From assembly GCF_004799285.1 (NCBI RefSeq), contig NZ_SSND01000001.1, forward strand, positions 1,765,760-1,829,759: a DNA stretch of 64,000 nt, written 5' to 3'. The position numbers and the translations under genes were made by a program. Under the pieces are notes generated by a model that was given only the letters and a program-made list of their open reading frames with translations, made no database searches and was not told the origin of the DNA. This document shows positions 1-8,537 of the stretch, piece by piece. The stretch comes from Aliigemmobacter aestuarii (lineage in GTDB: Bacteria > Pseudomonadota > Alphaproteobacteria > Rhodobacterales > Rhodobacteraceae). The number at the start of each line of letters is the position of its first letter. Position 1 is the first letter of the stretch.

Positions 1-760
1 GGTCTTCGGCCGAAAGCGGCCTGCGGCAGGCGTGGCAACTGCCGTAATCGCCCGGCTTCAACCCGTGCCCTACCGAAACCCGACCGTCGAACACATAGCA
101 CTGACCGTGCCAGAGGCTTCCGGTTTCGGGGACGTCCTCAAGATACTTCAGGATGCCGCCCTTGAGGTGATAGACCTCGGACACGCCCTGTTGCAGCAGG
201 AAGTTCGTCGATTTCTCGCACCGGATGCCGCCGGTGCAGAACATGGCGATCCGCTTGTTGTGGAACCGTTCCCTGTTCTGCTCCCACCAGGCGGGGAATT
301 CGCGGAAACTGCGCGTTCCGGGATCGACGGCGCCTTCGAAAGTGCCGATGGCGACCTCGTAATCGTTCCGGGTGTCGATCACGGCCACATCCGGCGACGA
401 GATCAGCGCGTTCCATTCGGCTGGCGGGACGTAATGGCCGACACGGGCGCGCGGGTCGATATCGGGCTGGCCCATCGTCACGATCTCGCGCTTCAGCTTC
501 ACCTTCATCCGTCCGAAGGGCATGGCGTCGGCGTGGCTTTCCTTGTGTTCGAGGTCCGAACAGCCCGGAAGCGCGCGGATGCGCGCCAGCACCGCTTCGA
601 TCCCGGCGCGCGGGCCGGCGATGGTGCCGTTGATCCCCTCGCGCGCCAGCAGCAGCGACCCCCGGATCCCTTCCGCATCGCACAGGTCCTGCAACCCGGT
701 GCGCAGCGCGGCGGGATCGTCGAGGCGGGTGAAGTGGTATAGCGCGGCGATGGTGATCAT
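1..760 (-). CDS. trhO: tRNA uridine(34) hydroxylase TrhO (rhodanese family), 3' end missing
   Basis: Oxygen-dependent hydroxylation of uridine 34 in tRNA, the step giving ho5U before cmo5U-type modification, is the role known for TrhO/YceA. The reading frame starts at ATG 760 and runs off the left edge after 253 codons, so it is partial. It has an N-terminal acylphosphatase-like part and a rhodanese domain (about residues 120-215). The active-site loop is [11 protein letters not shown] with catalytic Cys175; E. coli TrhO uses Cys177. A C-terminal C-x2-C pair (residues 242-245) begins a Cys-rich tail of the kind seen in the family. It is divergent from pncA. The start is the first Met in frame; another ATG 11 bases upstream meets a stop at once. 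Confidence 0.93.
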   Translation of the reverse strand, partial: MITIAALYHFTRLDDPAALRTGLQDLCDAEGIRGSLLLAREGINGTIAGPRAGIEAVLARIRALPGCSDLEHKESHADAMPFGRMKVKLKREIVTMGQPDIDPRARVGHYVPPAEWNALISSPDVAVIDTRNDYEVAIGTFEGAVDPGTRSFREFPAWWEQNRERFHNKRIAMFCTGGIRCEKSTNFLLQQGVSEVYHLKGGILKYLEDVPETGSLWHGQCYVFDGRVSVGHGLKPGDYGSCHACRRPLSAED

Positions 761-803
761 GGCTGTGCCATAGGCCAAGGGCCGTCGTGGCACAAGGCGC
801 GCG

Positions 804-832
804 TTGACCGCCACGCCCGCCCGGCCTACCAA
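804..832 (+). promoter_or_regulatory. Candidate promoter for pncA-pncB
   Basis: TTGACC (804-809), a 17-base spacer and TACCAA (827-832) lie 26 bases before the pncA start. The -35 fits a sigma-70 type well and the -10 only poorly, so this is tentative. Confidence 0.35.
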
Positions 833-858
833 GGGAGAAACCGGAAAGGAGCCTGCCC

Positions 859-1464
859 ATGCGGCCAGAAACCGAAGCCCTGATCATGATCGACGTGCAG
901 AACGATTTCTGCCCCGGCGGCGCGCTGGCCGTGGCCGGTGGCGACCAGATCGTTCCCGGCATCAACGACCTGATGGGACAGTTCGCGGTGAAGGTGCTGA
1001 CGCAGGACTGGCACCCGGCCGATCATGCCAGTTTCGCGGCCAATCACCCCGGCGCCGCGCCCTTCAGCCTGACCGACATGCCCTATGGCCCCCAGGTCCT
1101 GTGGCCCACCCATTGCGTGCAGGGCAGCGACGGTGCGGCCTTTCATCCTGGGCTGCGGACCGATCCGGCCGACCTGATCATCCGCAAGGGCTTTCGCACC
1201 GGGATCGACAGCTATTCCGCCTTCTTCGAAAACGACCGCGTCACGCCGACCGGGCTGGAAGGCTACCTGAAATCGCGGGGTGCGACACGGCTTGTGCTGT
1301 GCGGGCTGGCTACGGATTTCTGCGTCGCCTATTCGGCGCTGGATGCGGCGCGGCTGGGTTTTGCGGTGACGGTGCGGATGGACCTGTGCCGCGCCATCGA
1401 CCTTGACGGGTCGCTGGCCGCCGCCCGCGACCAGATGCTTGCGGCAGGCGTCACCCTGGCCTGA
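859..1464 (+). CDS. pncA: Nicotinamidase PncA
   Basis: Cytoplasmic deamidation of nicotinamide to nicotinate, the first step of NAD salvage. The 201-residue length fits the isochorismatase-like family. The catalytic triad is readable as Asp12 (in MIDVQNDF), Lys110 (in IIRKGF) and Cys155 (in ATDFCVAY). The metal site is Asp50, His52 and His56 (in DWHPADH), with His85 in THCVQG. An AAGGAG ribosome site lies about 7 bases before ATG 859. It is followed after 71 bases by pncB on the same strand, so the two salvage steps are probably co-transcribed. Confidence 0.95.
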   Translation: MRPETEALIMIDVQNDFCPGGALAVAGGDQIVPGINDLMGQFAVKVLTQDWHPADHASFAANHPGAAPFSLTDMPYGPQVLWPTHCVQGSDGAAFHPGLRTDPADLIIRKGFRTGIDSYSAFFENDRVTPTGLEGYLKSRGATRLVLCGLATDFCVAYSALDAARLGFAVTVRMDLCRAIDLDGSLAAARDQMLAAGVTLA

Positions 1465-1535
1465 TCGCCGCCCCTCGGGCTTGCAACTGCGGCGTCTCCC
1501 GCCGTAAGCAGGACCATCCAACGCCGGAGGCCGTC

Positions 1536-2825
1536 ATGGTCGATATCGCCACACGTGTGCATAATCACAACTGGAAGATCGACCCGATCGTCCGGTCTCT
1601 GATCGACACGGATTTCTACAAGCTGCTGATGTGCCAGTCGATCTTCCGCAACAAGCCGGATACGACCGTCGAATTCAGCCTGATCAACCGGACAAAGGCC
1701 GTTCGGCTGGCTGATCTGATTGACGAAGGCGAATTGCGCGAACAACTGGATCATGTGCGCAGCCTGTCGCTGAGCCGGGGGGAAAGCACCTGGCTGCGCG
1801 GGAACACCTTCTACGGCAAGCGCCAGATGTTCCGCCCGGATTTCATGGAGTGGTTCGAAAACCTGCGCCTGCCGCCCTACCACCTGGAAAAGCGTGACGG
1901 CCAGTACGAACTGACCTTCGAGGGCAAGTGGCCCGAGGTCATGCTGTGGGAAATTCCCGCCCTTGCCGTGCTGATGGAATTGCGCAGCCGCGCCGTCCTG
2001 AAGGGCATGGGCAAGTTCGAACTGCAGGTGCTCTACGCCCGCGCGATGACCCGCGTCTGGGAAAAGATCGAACGCCTGCGCGAAATCGATACGCTGAAGC
2101 TTGCGGATTTCGGCACCCGGCGGCGGCATGGCTTCCTTTGGCAGGACTGGTGCGTCCAGGCGCTTCAGGAGGGTCTGGGCGACAAGTTCATCGGCACCTC
2201 CAATTGTCGGATCGCGATGAAACGCGATATCGAGGCGATCGGAACCAATGCCCATGAACTGCCGATGGTCTACTCCGCGCTGGCCGATACCGACGAAGAG
2301 CTGGCACAGGCGCCCTATCAGGTTCTGGCCGACTGGCATGAGGAACATGACGGTAACCTGCGCATCATCCTGCCCGATACCTACGGCACCGAAGGGTTCC
2401 TGCGGAACGCGCCCGACTGGCTGACCACCTGGACGGGCATCCGCATCGACAGCGGCGACCCCGTGGTCGGTGCCGAAATCGCGATCCGCTGGTGGAAGGA
2501 TCGCGGCGAGGATCCGACGAAAAAGCTTGTGATCTTTTCCGATGGTCTGGACGTGGACAAGATCGAGGAACTGCACAAGCGCTTTGCCGGGCGCGTCCGG
2601 GTGTCCTTTGGCTGGGGCACGATGCTGACGAACGATTTCCGCGGGCTGGCGGGCGACCGGCTCAATCCGTTCAGCCTTGTCTGCAAGGCGGTCAGCGCGA
2701 ACGGGCGGCCGACGGTAAAGCTTTCCGACAACCCGTCCAAGGCGATGGGACCGGCAGACGAGGTGACGCGCTACAAGCGTGTCTTCGGTGTCGGAGAGCA
2801 GACCGCGATGGAAGTCACCGTCTGA
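1536..2825 (+). CDS. pncB: Nicotinate phosphoribosyltransferase PncB
   Basis: Converts nicotinate and PRPP to nicotinate mononucleotide, the second step of the Preiss-Handler NAD salvage route, in the cytoplasm. The 429-residue length and N-terminal [14 protein letters not shown] block are typical of PncB. The conserved core motif DFGTRRRHG is near residue 191, followed by the [11 protein letters not shown] block and the C-terminal phosphate-binding region ([26 protein letters not shown]). GGAGG lies 5 bases before ATG 1536. It converges on the phosphate transporter gene with only two bases between the stop codons. Confidence 0.95.
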   Translation: MVDIATRVHNHNWKIDPIVRSLIDTDFYKLLMCQSIFRNKPDTTVEFSLINRTKAVRLADLIDEGELREQLDHVRSLSLSRGESTWLRGNTFYGKRQMFRPDFMEWFENLRLPPYHLEKRDGQYELTFEGKWPEVMLWEIPALAVLMELRSRAVLKGMGKFELQVLYARAMTRVWEKIERLREIDTLKLADFGTRRRHGFLWQDWCVQALQEGLGDKFIGTSNCRIAMKRDIEAIGTNAHELPMVYSALADTDEELAQAPYQVLADWHEEHDGNLRIILPDTYGTEGFLRNAPDWLTTWTGIRIDSGDPVVGAEIAIRWWKDRGEDPTKKLVIFSDGLDVDKIEELHKRFAGRVRVSFGWGTMLTNDFRGLAGDRLNPFSLVCKAVSANGRPTVKLSDNPSKAMGPADEVTRYKRVFGVGEQTAMEVTV

Positions 2826-2827
2826 GG

Positions 2828-4306
2828 TCAGCCCAGCAGATTCAGGCCGAAGAAGACCACGGCGGCCAGTACCGCGGTCGCCGGAACGGTGACAACCCAA
2901 GCGGCGGCGATGGTCAGGAAATGCGCGCGCCGCACCAGTTTGCGGCGGCGGCGTTCATCCGGCGCCACAGGCTTGCCCTTCTGCAGGCCAAGCTGACGCG
3001 CACGGCGTTCCGCGTGCCATTCGCGATAGAACCCGACGCCAAAGACCGCCCCCACGGCGATGTGGGTGGATGAGACGGGCAGGCCCAGCCAGGATGCCAC
3101 GATCACCGTGATCGCGGCGGACAACGCGACGCAATAGGCGCGCATCGGGTTGAGCTTGGTGATCTCCTGCCCGACCATGCGGATCAGCTTGGGCCCGTAG
3201 AGAACCAGCCCGAACGAGATGCCCGCCGCCCCGATCAGCATCACCCAGAGCGGAATGGATACCTTCGCCGCGGTTTCTCCGTCCTCGACGGCGTGAACGA
3301 TGGCCGCCAGAGGGCCAACGGCATTGGCCACGTCGTTCGCGCCATGCGCAAAGGACAGCAGTGCCGCCGAAACCACCAGCGGGATGCCAAACAGTTTCTT
3401 CAGCGATTTCTTGCGGTTCTCCATCCCTTCGGACTGTCGGCGAATGACAGGGCGCATCGCAAACGACGTGAAGACTCCGACACCCAGGCCGATCAGGACA
3501 GCCGTGCCAAGACCGATCGGAAAGATCTTGCGCAGGCCTTTCAGCGCCAGGTAGGCGGCGAAGGCACCGGCCATGATCCCGATTAGGATCGGAACCCACA
3601 GACGGGCCGCGGCGATCTTGTCTTCGACGTCGTTGATCCGGGCCTTGATGAACGCAAGGAACAGTGCGGCGATCACGCCCCCAAGCAACGGCGAGATGAC
3701 CCAGCTTGCCGCGATCTGGCCCATTGTGGGCCAGGCCACCGCGCCGAACCCGGCGGCGGCGATCCCCGCACCCATCACGCCCCCGACGATCGAATGCGTC
3801 GTCGACACCGGTGCGCCAAGCCAGGTCGCGAGGTTCAGCCAGAGGGCGGCTGCCAGCAGGGCAGCCATCATCGCCCAGATGAAGGTGGACCTTTCGGCTA
3901 CCGCATCGGGCGACACGATGCCGCCCGAGATCGTGGAAACCACATCGCCCCCGGCGATCAGGGCGCCCGCGGTTTCGAAAACCGCTGCGATGATCAGCGC
4001 GCCCCCCAGCGTCAGGGCGTTCGCGCCGACGGCCGGGCCCATGTTGTTGGCCACGTCATTCGCGCCGATGTTCAGCGCCATGTAGGCACCGAAGGCGGCT
4101 GCGGCGACGATGATCATGCTGTTCGACGCGCCGCCTGCGGCAATCATCGCGACGAGGGCTGCGCCCACGATGAAGACCATCGCTATTCCCAGGGCGATCA
4201 TCGGCCGGCCGACGAACTGCGTCGCCTGTTCCAGTTGCACGATGCGCGACAGGTCCTTGTCGAGTGTCTTGAAGCGGTTGATCGGGGTGGGATCTGTCGA
4301 CGACAT
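2828..4306 (-). CDS. Inorganic phosphate transporter, PiT family
   Basis: Low-affinity, proton- or cation-coupled phosphate uptake across the inner membrane. The protein is 492 residues with about ten to twelve hydrophobic segments. The family's duplicated signature is plain: GANDVANNMGP at residue 81 and GANDVANAVGP at residue 322, each next to a P-V-S-T/S-T-H motif (residues 166-171 and again in the C-terminal half). A charged cytoplasmic loop with many Lys and Arg (about 285-305) separates the halves, as in PitA/PitH. The start is ATG 4306. No phoU-like partner is adjacent. The upstream phosphotransferase gene ends 86 bases before it, and a separate promoter there is possible. Confidence 0.92.
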   Translation of the reverse strand: MSSTDPTPINRFKTLDKDLSRIVQLEQATQFVGRPMIALGIAMVFIVGAALVAMIAAGGASNSMIIVAAAAFGAYMALNIGANDVANNMGPAVGANALTLGGALIIAAVFETAGALIAGGDVVSTISGGIVSPDAVAERSTFIWAMMAALLAAALWLNLATWLGAPVSTTHSIVGGVMGAGIAAAGFGAVAWPTMGQIAASWVISPLLGGVIAALFLAFIKARINDVEDKIAAARLWVPILIGIMAGAFAAYLALKGLRKIFPIGLGTAVLIGLGVGVFTSFAMRPVIRRQSEGMENRKKSLKKLFGIPLVVSAALLSFAHGANDVANAVGPLAAIVHAVEDGETAAKVSIPLWVMLIGAAGISFGLVLYGPKLIRMVGQEITKLNPMRAYCVALSAAITVIVASWLGLPVSSTHIAVGAVFGVGFYREWHAERRARQLGLQKGKPVAPDERRRRKLVRRAHFLTIAAAWVVTVPATAVLAAVVFFGLNLLG

Positions 4307-4392
4307 GTCGGAGCCTCGGCGGATTCTGCGTTCGTCACATATCCGTTACGAAACGGGGCGGCAACCGTTTGGTGAATGAATCTGCGCTTATT

Positions 4393-5361
4393 TCAGAAAT
4401 GCGTTTCGCGGACGGCCTGCCACCAGGATACGGCGCGCCGGATGTGGGACGCGTGGATCGGGCTGTCCGGGGCAAGGCGGCCCATTGCCCATCCCAGCGA
4501 GGCCAGCACGCGGGCGAGGGTGAACAGAGCGACCGTCGCTTCGGTCATCGGGCGACGGCTGGCATAACCGGACGTCAACGCCGCCATCAGTTCGGCGCGA
4601 TGCGGCTCTGCCAGGTTCTGGATCATCGCCGTGCCCAGGTCATAGCCGCGAAATCCGAAGCCCGAATCGTCAAAATCGATCAGGGATACCGAATGACCAT
4701 TCACAAATACGTTCTCGCGCAGCACATCGGCATGGATCAGGCCGATGTCGCCGGTCAGGGCCGGATCGGTTGCCAGCCGGTCGCGCAGGAAATCCCGAGC
4801 GGCGGTCACCTCGGCCTTGTCGGTGTCCGAGAGGCGTGGATGTTCCCAGAACCGGCCCCAGAGGGGCGTTTCGCCGACCAGACCGTCACGGTCCCACCTG
4901 TGGCGCAGGAACCAGTCGGGCAGGGTCAGCCGATCGGTGGCATCGTGGATGCAGGCCAGAAGGTTGCCAAGCCTGTGGTGCAGGTCGATTTGTTGCGCGA
5001 CGGGGAAGGCCAGCGGCACGTTCAGTTCGCCGATCGGATGCCCCTCCACCCAGGTCACGGCCGAGGCGCACTGACCGTTCGACAGCACCGCCAGCAGGTC
5101 CCCGGCATCGGTTTCGATCGGGCGGGGTACCGGCAGGCCTGCCGCCGCAAGTTCCGCGCACCACCATAGTTCGGAGCGGATCGCCACGGGCGCCTGATAG
5201 CCCGTCCGGTGGAGGCGCAGTGCCGTGCGCTCACCGCCGTGCAGGGCCATTTCGAACACCACATTCTCGCGATGGCCGATCAACCGGACGATCTGCGCCT
5301 TCCAGTGTCCGGCGGCTTCGGCGGCAAGGACTTCGGCGGCAGGGGCTTCGGCAGCGGTCAT
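4393..5361 (-). CDS. APH/choline kinase-fold phosphotransferase
   Basis: A 322-residue small-molecule kinase of the aminoglycoside phosphotransferase (APH) fold. Kinase motifs are clear: the catalytic loop HADVLRENV (His210, Asp212, Asn217) and the metal-binding IDFDDSGFG (Asp229, Asp231). Overall it resembles the homoserine kinase-II/SrkA-like branch rather than drug-resistance enzymes, so the substrate is unknown. It starts at ATG 5361 inside the end of arfB (ATGA overlap), so it should be translated by coupling to the ribosome-rescue gene. The N-terminus is a short Ala/Glu-rich stretch of imperfect AAEAPAAE-type repeats. Confidence 0.8.
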   Translation of the reverse strand: MTAAEAPAAEVLAAEAAGHWKAQIVRLIGHRENVVFEMALHGGERTALRLHRTGYQAPVAIRSELWWCAELAAAGLPVPRPIETDAGDLLAVLSNGQCASAVTWVEGHPIGELNVPLAFPVAQQIDLHHRLGNLLACIHDATDRLTLPDWFLRHRWDRDGLVGETPLWGRFWEHPRLSDTDKAEVTAARDFLRDRLATDPALTGDIGLIHADVLRENVFVNGHSVSLIDFDDSGFGFRGYDLGTAMIQNLAEPHRAELMAALTSGYASRRPMTEATVALFTLARVLASLGWAMGRLAPDSPIHASHIRRAVSWWQAVRETHF

Positions 5362-5780
5362 TCCTCGGTCTCCACCCGGCCCCGCAGGGCCTTCACGGTG
5401 CCGCGTTCCGCCTTGGCGGCAAGGCGGCGGCGCTGGCTGCCAAGCGTGGGCTTTGTCGGGATACGGCGCTTGGGCGCCACCAATGCCGCGCGGATCAATT
5501 CGGCCAGACGTTCCAGCGCCAGTTCGCGGTTGCGCGCCTGGCTGCGGGTTTCCTCGGACCGGATGACGATCGCACCGTCGGTCGTCCAGCGCCGCCCGGC
5601 CAGCCGCCTGAGCCGTGCCTTGATGGCGGGCGAAAGGTTGGGGCTGCGATCAGCCTCGAACCGCAGGTCTACGGCGGTTTCGACCTTGTTCACGTTCTGC
5701 CCGCCGGGACCCGAAGACCGCGAGAAGGTTTCCGTGATTTCCCAGTCGGCGATGGTGATCTGATCGTTGATGCGCAGCAT
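5358..5780 (-). CDS. arfB: Ribosome rescue factor ArfB (peptidyl-tRNA hydrolase)
   Basis: ArfB (YaeJ) enters stalled ribosomes lacking a full codon in the A site and hydrolyses peptidyl-tRNA. The protein has 140 residues, the usual length. The catalytic GGQ is at residues 26-28 within SRSSGPGGQNVNKV. The basic tail (residues 110-135, with KRRIPTKPT and RRRLAAK) is the part that threads into the empty mRNA channel in known ArfB. Its lack of release-factor codon-recognition domains separates it from RF1/RF2. It overlaps the next gene by four bases. A terminator hairpin and an 18-codon ORF lie upstream (see 5831-5987), hinting at control by attenuation. Confidence 0.93.
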   Translation of the reverse strand: MLRINDQITIADWEITETFSRSSGPGGQNVNKVETAVDLRFEADRSPNLSPAIKARLRRLAGRRWTTDGAIVIRSEETRSQARNRELALERLAELIRAALVAPKRRIPTKPTLGSQRRRLAAKAERGTVKALRGRVETEE

Positions 5781-5830
5781 GGGGGCAAGATTACGCGGTG
5801 CGGATCGGGCCGGGAAGGGCCCGCAAAAGA

Positions 5831-5861
5831 GAAAGGATCGCCGGAGAGCGGCGATCCTTTC
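5831..5861 (-). terminator. Intrinsic terminator between the 18-codon ORF and arfB
   Basis: Perfect 12-bp inverted repeat: GAAAGGATCGCC (5831-5842) and GGCGATCCTTTC (5850-5861) around a 7-base loop. On the minus strand the stem runs into TCTTTTGC, giving a U-rich tail. It ends 51 bases before the arfB start, so it either ends a short upstream transcript or works as an attenuator. Confidence 0.75.
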
Positions 5862-5877
5862 CGAGTTCCTAGGAGAT

Positions 5878-5933
5878 GGGCCAGTTAGGGATGTGGCCCA
5901 ATCAATCGGTGGTTTTGTGAGGGGCTGCCCTCA
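5878..5933 (-). other. Two small hairpins in the arfB leader
   Basis: Two inverted repeats lie between the 18-codon ORF and the terminator. TGAGGG (5918-5923) pairs with CCCTCA (5928-5933) around a 4-base loop; the second arm covers the ORF's stop codon. GGGCCA (5878-5883) pairs with TGGCCC (5894-5899) around a 10-base loop. With the terminator they make a compact structured RNA of about 180 bases. Confidence 0.5.
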
Positions 5934-5987
5934 GAAATCCAGCCTCCTGACTGTCCCGACACCTCTCTCCAATATCCCTCTAGACAC
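5931..5987 (-). CDS. 18-codon leader-type ORF with an extended Shine-Dalgarno
   Basis: GTG 5987 opens an 18-residue frame, (M)SRGILERGVGTVRRLDF, ending at TGA 5931-5933. Seven bases before the GTG stands GGAGG inside a 17-base stretch (5988-6004) exactly complementary to the usual 3' end of 16S rRNA, far beyond a normal ribosome site. The codons are unlike those of neighbouring genes: AGA twice, AGG twice, ATA, TTG, TCT and ACA are all rare in this GC-rich DNA. It is followed by three hairpins, the last a terminator, then arfB. I do not recognise the peptide. A leader peptide or small-protein mRNA is the likely reading; translation is inferred from the ribosome site alone. Confidence 0.6.
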   Translation of the reverse strand: MSRGILERGVGTVRRLDF

Positions 5988-6022
5988 TGGATCACCTCCT
6001 TTCAAAAAGTTGCCGATATGAG

Positions 6023-6051
6023 GAGCGTGACACAGATTTTGTGTTTGTCAA
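6023..6051 (-). promoter_or_regulatory. Candidate promoter of the 18-codon ORF transcript
   Basis: A perfect -35 TTGACA reads on the minus strand (6046-6051). Seventeen bases on is ACGCTC (6023-6028), a weak -10. The spacer holds an ACACA (6030-6034) / TGTGT (6040-6044) inverted repeat that could bind a regulator. This is the only clear -35 between the transporter gene and the ORF. Confidence 0.45.
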
Positions 6052-6057
6052 AACAAA

Positions 6058-6681
6058 TTACGCAACTCTTGTGGTGAGCCTTTCGACGATCACCTTGAAC
6101 GGCACCAGCGCCACCAACGCGAGCGAGAGTTTGACGGCCCAGTCGGCCACGGCCAGCGACACCCACAGCGGGGCGACGGGGCCAAGGCCCAGAAGCGGCA
6201 GCGCCTCGTTCGCCCAGGCCACGTCGTTTCCGGGTTCGAGGAAGGCGAAACCGGCCGAGAAGGCGGTGGTGAAGAAGATGGCGGTGTCCGCTGTCGATCC
6301 GACCAGCGTCGAGACCAGCGGCGCGCGCCACCAGGCGCCCTCGCGCATGCGGTCGAAGATGGCCACATCCAGAAGCTGGGCGCACAGGAAGGCAAGGCCC
6401 GATCCCAGGGCAATGCGGAAGGTCACCAGCGGGCCGAACTCGCCCATGATCTGGGTTCCGATCAGCGAACAGATCACGCCGACGACAAAGCCCACGACCA
6501 CGACGCGGCGCGCGGCAGCCACGCCGTAGATGCGGTTCATCACGTCGGTGACCAGAAAGGCGAAGGGGTAGGTGAAGGCGCCCCAGGTCAGCCATTGGCC
6601 GAACAGGAACTGAACAAGGATGTTCGAGGCCACCACGATGGCGGCCATGGCAATAATGCCGGGCAGATGGGTGCGGGTCAT
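6058..6681 (-). CDS. yhhQ: Queuosine precursor transporter, YhhQ/VUT family
   Basis: Members of this family import queuosine precursors such as preQ0 and preQ1 across the inner membrane. The 207-residue protein, started at ATG 6681, has about six hydrophobic segments. The family signature is near the N-terminus: a hydrophobic first helix, then TYPFAFLVTDVMNRIYG. A later VSTLVGSTADTAIFF block carries the conserved small/polar residues. A longer frame to 6753 exists, but its extra 24 residues are basic, lack hydrophobic character and would cover the upstream hairpin, so the inner Met is preferred. The ribosome site is weak (GGAATCC). No que genes are in the window. Confidence 0.85.
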   Translation of the reverse strand: MTRTHLPGIIAMAAIVVASNILVQFLFGQWLTWGAFTYPFAFLVTDVMNRIYGVAAARRVVVVGFVVGVICSLIGTQIMGEFGPLVTFRIALGSGLAFLCAQLLDVAIFDRMREGAWWRAPLVSTLVGSTADTAIFFTTAFSAGFAFLEPGNDVAWANEALPLLGLGPVAPLWVSLAVADWAVKLSLALVALVPFKVIVERLTTRVA

Positions 6682-6718
6682 GTCGGATTCCGTTTTGACA
6701 AGGTCGCGGAGACTTGGC

Positions 6719-6772
6719 CCTCCGGTCATCGGAGGACGGCGCGCATTACGCACCTTCCCCGGCGCTTGTCAA
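6719..6772 (-). promoter_or_regulatory. Candidate promoter and leader hairpin of the YhhQ gene
   Basis: On the minus strand TTGACA (6767-6772), a 17-base spacer and GTAATG (6744-6749) form a plausible promoter. Its -35 overlaps the stop codon of the upstream gene. Just after the expected start is a 6-bp hairpin: CCTCCG (6719-6724) and CGGAGG (6730-6735). I could not match it to a known preQ1 riboswitch. Confidence 0.4.
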
Positions 6773-7668
6773 TTGCGGATGCGGTATTCCACGATCTCTG
6801 TCCGCTGGAAGAAACGGAAATTGTCGTCCGAGATCATCGTCAGGCGGATCGCGCCACCGGTGTCTTGCCAGACCGACAGCCCTTCCAGGTTGTCATGCCG
6901 CCCCGGCCGGGTTTGCAGCAGCGTTTCGCCCGCGTCAATGCGGTTGCCGTCAATCGTGAAACGGCGAACGCGGCTGGCAAACCCCAGAAGCCCGCGGAAC
7001 TCGCGCTCCAGCAGATAGAACCGCCCGTCGGGTCCGAAATCGGCGCCGACGGGCAGGAAGCCGCCCTGCCGCGGGATGGCAAAGGGTTGATCCCAGGTTC
7101 CGTTGCGATAACGCCAGACCGGAAACGGACGATCCTCGCGACCGGACCGTTCCGGAACGGTGTAAAGCCAGCCCTTGCCGTCGATCGCCAGCGCCTCGAG
7201 CGAGGAATTGCTTTGCATCCGCCGGAACGCTTCGGGCCGCGGCAGGTTTTCCGCCGATCCCTCGATCCGGGCATAGCGCAGAACGCGCGCCACGCCTTCG
7301 AACGACACATACGCCGCGCCATCGGGGCCGATGGCCAGGCCCTCGCTGTCGGCGCGCGATTTCTTCAGGGGGGCGTTGGCCTGCCCCGACAGCAGGCGCA
7401 GGGGGCTGGCGTCGACACCGGTGATGACGCCCTTGCCGTCACGGACAAGCCGCCCCGATGTCCAGCGGCCCCGGTCGGACAGCGCGACAAAGTTGCGACC
7501 GTCGGCCGCCACCTCGATCGCCGACATGCCCCCCAGGCCAGGGTCAGAGGACCGCCAGGTGAAGGCAGAAACGAAACCAGCGCCGGCGTCGTCGGCTCCG
7601 GCGCTGGTATGAACGGCAAGAACAAGGGCGAGCGCCCCCGTCAGGGCGAAGCGAGAACGTCGCGGCAT
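6769..7668 (-). CDS. Secreted esterase-like phytase-family protein
   Basis: A 299-residue exported protein resembling the 'esterase-like activity of phytase' family, which folds as a beta-propeller; the substrate is unknown. Starting at ATG 7668 gives a signal peptide (basic MPRRSR, then a hydrophobic stretch, cleavage near Ala-Gly-Ala-Asp around residue 24). The body carries repeated strand motifs typical of the family: [52 protein letters not shown] and NLEGLSVW. The chosen start overlaps the end of mepA by 28 bases, so it is probably the third gene of an MFS-mepA-esterase-like operon. The longer frame to 7779 would precede the signal peptide with coding shadow. Confidence 0.78.
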   Translation of the reverse strand: MPRRSRFALTGALALVLAVHTSAGADDAGAGFVSAFTWRSSDPGLGGMSAIEVAADGRNFVALSDRGRWTSGRLVRDGKGVITGVDASPLRLLSGQANAPLKKSRADSEGLAIGPDGAAYVSFEGVARVLRYARIEGSAENLPRPEAFRRMQSNSSLEALAIDGKGWLYTVPERSGREDRPFPVWRYRNGTWDQPFAIPRQGGFLPVGADFGPDGRFYLLEREFRGLLGFASRVRRFTIDGNRIDAGETLLQTRPGRHDNLEGLSVWQDTGGAIRLTMISDDNFRFFQRTEIVEYRIRN

Positions 7669-8537
7669 TGCTTGGGCAGATCGGCCATCGTGTATTCGCG
7701 CGGATGGCGAACACGCGGGGCGGGCTCCTTCGGTTTCTTGGTGGTCTTGGGCGGGTTCAGGTAATCCGTCACCCACCAATTCAGCGTGTCGTCACAGCCA
7801 TTCCCGCCTTTCGAAAGCTCGGCCACGGTGGGTTTTTGTGTTTCGCAAAGGCGGGCGCCTCTGGGGCATTTCAGGCGGACATGGAAATGCGTGTCATGGC
7901 CGGCAACGGGCCGGATCTTTTGCAGCCATGCCTTGTCTGCGGGCTTGGCGGTCTTGCACATCTCGATCTTCACGGCGGCTGCGACGAAGATGCGGTCGAC
8001 CCGCGGGTCGGATGCGGCGGCCTTCAACACCAGGTGGTGCCCGCGCGACCAGTTCGACGTGACGCTGCGCTGATCGGCGGATCGCACGGGGATCGAGCTG
8101 ATCTTTTCCCGTTCGGCACGCGTCAGGTTCAGCCGCCGGGGCGGAAGCATCCAGATATCGGCATCCAGCCCGATCTGGTGGCTGGCATGACCCGAGGTCA
8201 TCGGCCCCCCGCGCGGCTGGCTGATGTCGCCGATGTAAAGCCCGGCCCAGCCGATCTGGCGCGCCACCGCAGACAGATCGACAAGATACTGGATCATCTC
8301 GGGGTGGCCCCAGTTGCGATTGCGCGACAGGCGCATCGCCTGCCATGTGGGGCCGGTTTCCGGCAGTTCGACCAGCCCCGCGCCGCAGCCCTTTGCATAG
8401 GACCCGATCGGCATGGCCGGTTGCTGCGAGCCTGCACCGTGTGAGCCAAACAACTGGTTGGCCAGCTTTTCGGCCTGAGCCTGCGATGCGGAAAACGCGA
8501 TAACAGCCCCTGCAATCAGGGAAAGAACTCGATTCAT
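7641..8537 (-). CDS. mepA: Penicillin-insensitive murein endopeptidase MepA
   Basis: Periplasmic LAS-type zinc peptidase that cuts D-Ala-meso-Dap cross-links in peptidoglycan. The protein has 298 residues with a signal peptide ending near AQA (residues 20-22). Zinc-site residues align by spacing with E. coli MepA (His113, Asp120, His211): His120 and Asp127 in [14 protein letters not shown], and His219 in [10 protein letters not shown]. Several Cys residues (51, 194, 224, 231) fit a disulfide-linked periplasmic protein. The C-terminal tail is Pro/Lys-rich. The start overlaps the stop of the upstream MFS gene (ATGA), so the two are translationally coupled. The longer frame upstream of 8537 is shadow of that MFS gene. 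Confidence 0.92.
   Translation of the reverse strand: MNRVLSLIAGAVIAFSASQAQAEKLANQLFGSHGAGSQQPAMPIGSYAKGCGAGLVELPETGPTWQAMRLSRNRNWGHPEMIQYLVDLSAVARQIGWAGLYIGDISQPRGGPMTSGHASHQIGLDADIWMLPPRRLNLTRAEREKISSIPVRSADQRSVTSNWSRGHHLVLKAAASDPRVDRIFVAAAVKIEMCKTAKPADKAWLQKIRPVAGHDTHFHVRLKCPRGARLCETQKPTVAELSKGGNGCDDTLNWWVTDYLNPPKTTKKPKEPAPRVRHPREYTMADLPKQCRDVLASP

Noticed and set aside
138..965. A 275-codon minus-strand frame spanning the trhO-pncA gap
   Set aside because: Arg/Pro/His-rich shadow of trhO, whose frame alone carries the rhodanese active site.
5988..6004. A 16S rRNA 3'-end fragment on the plus strand
   Set aside because: The match to the 16S tail is only 17 bases with no rRNA around it. 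Read on the minus strand it is a ribosome site seven bases before a GTG ORF, which explains it better.
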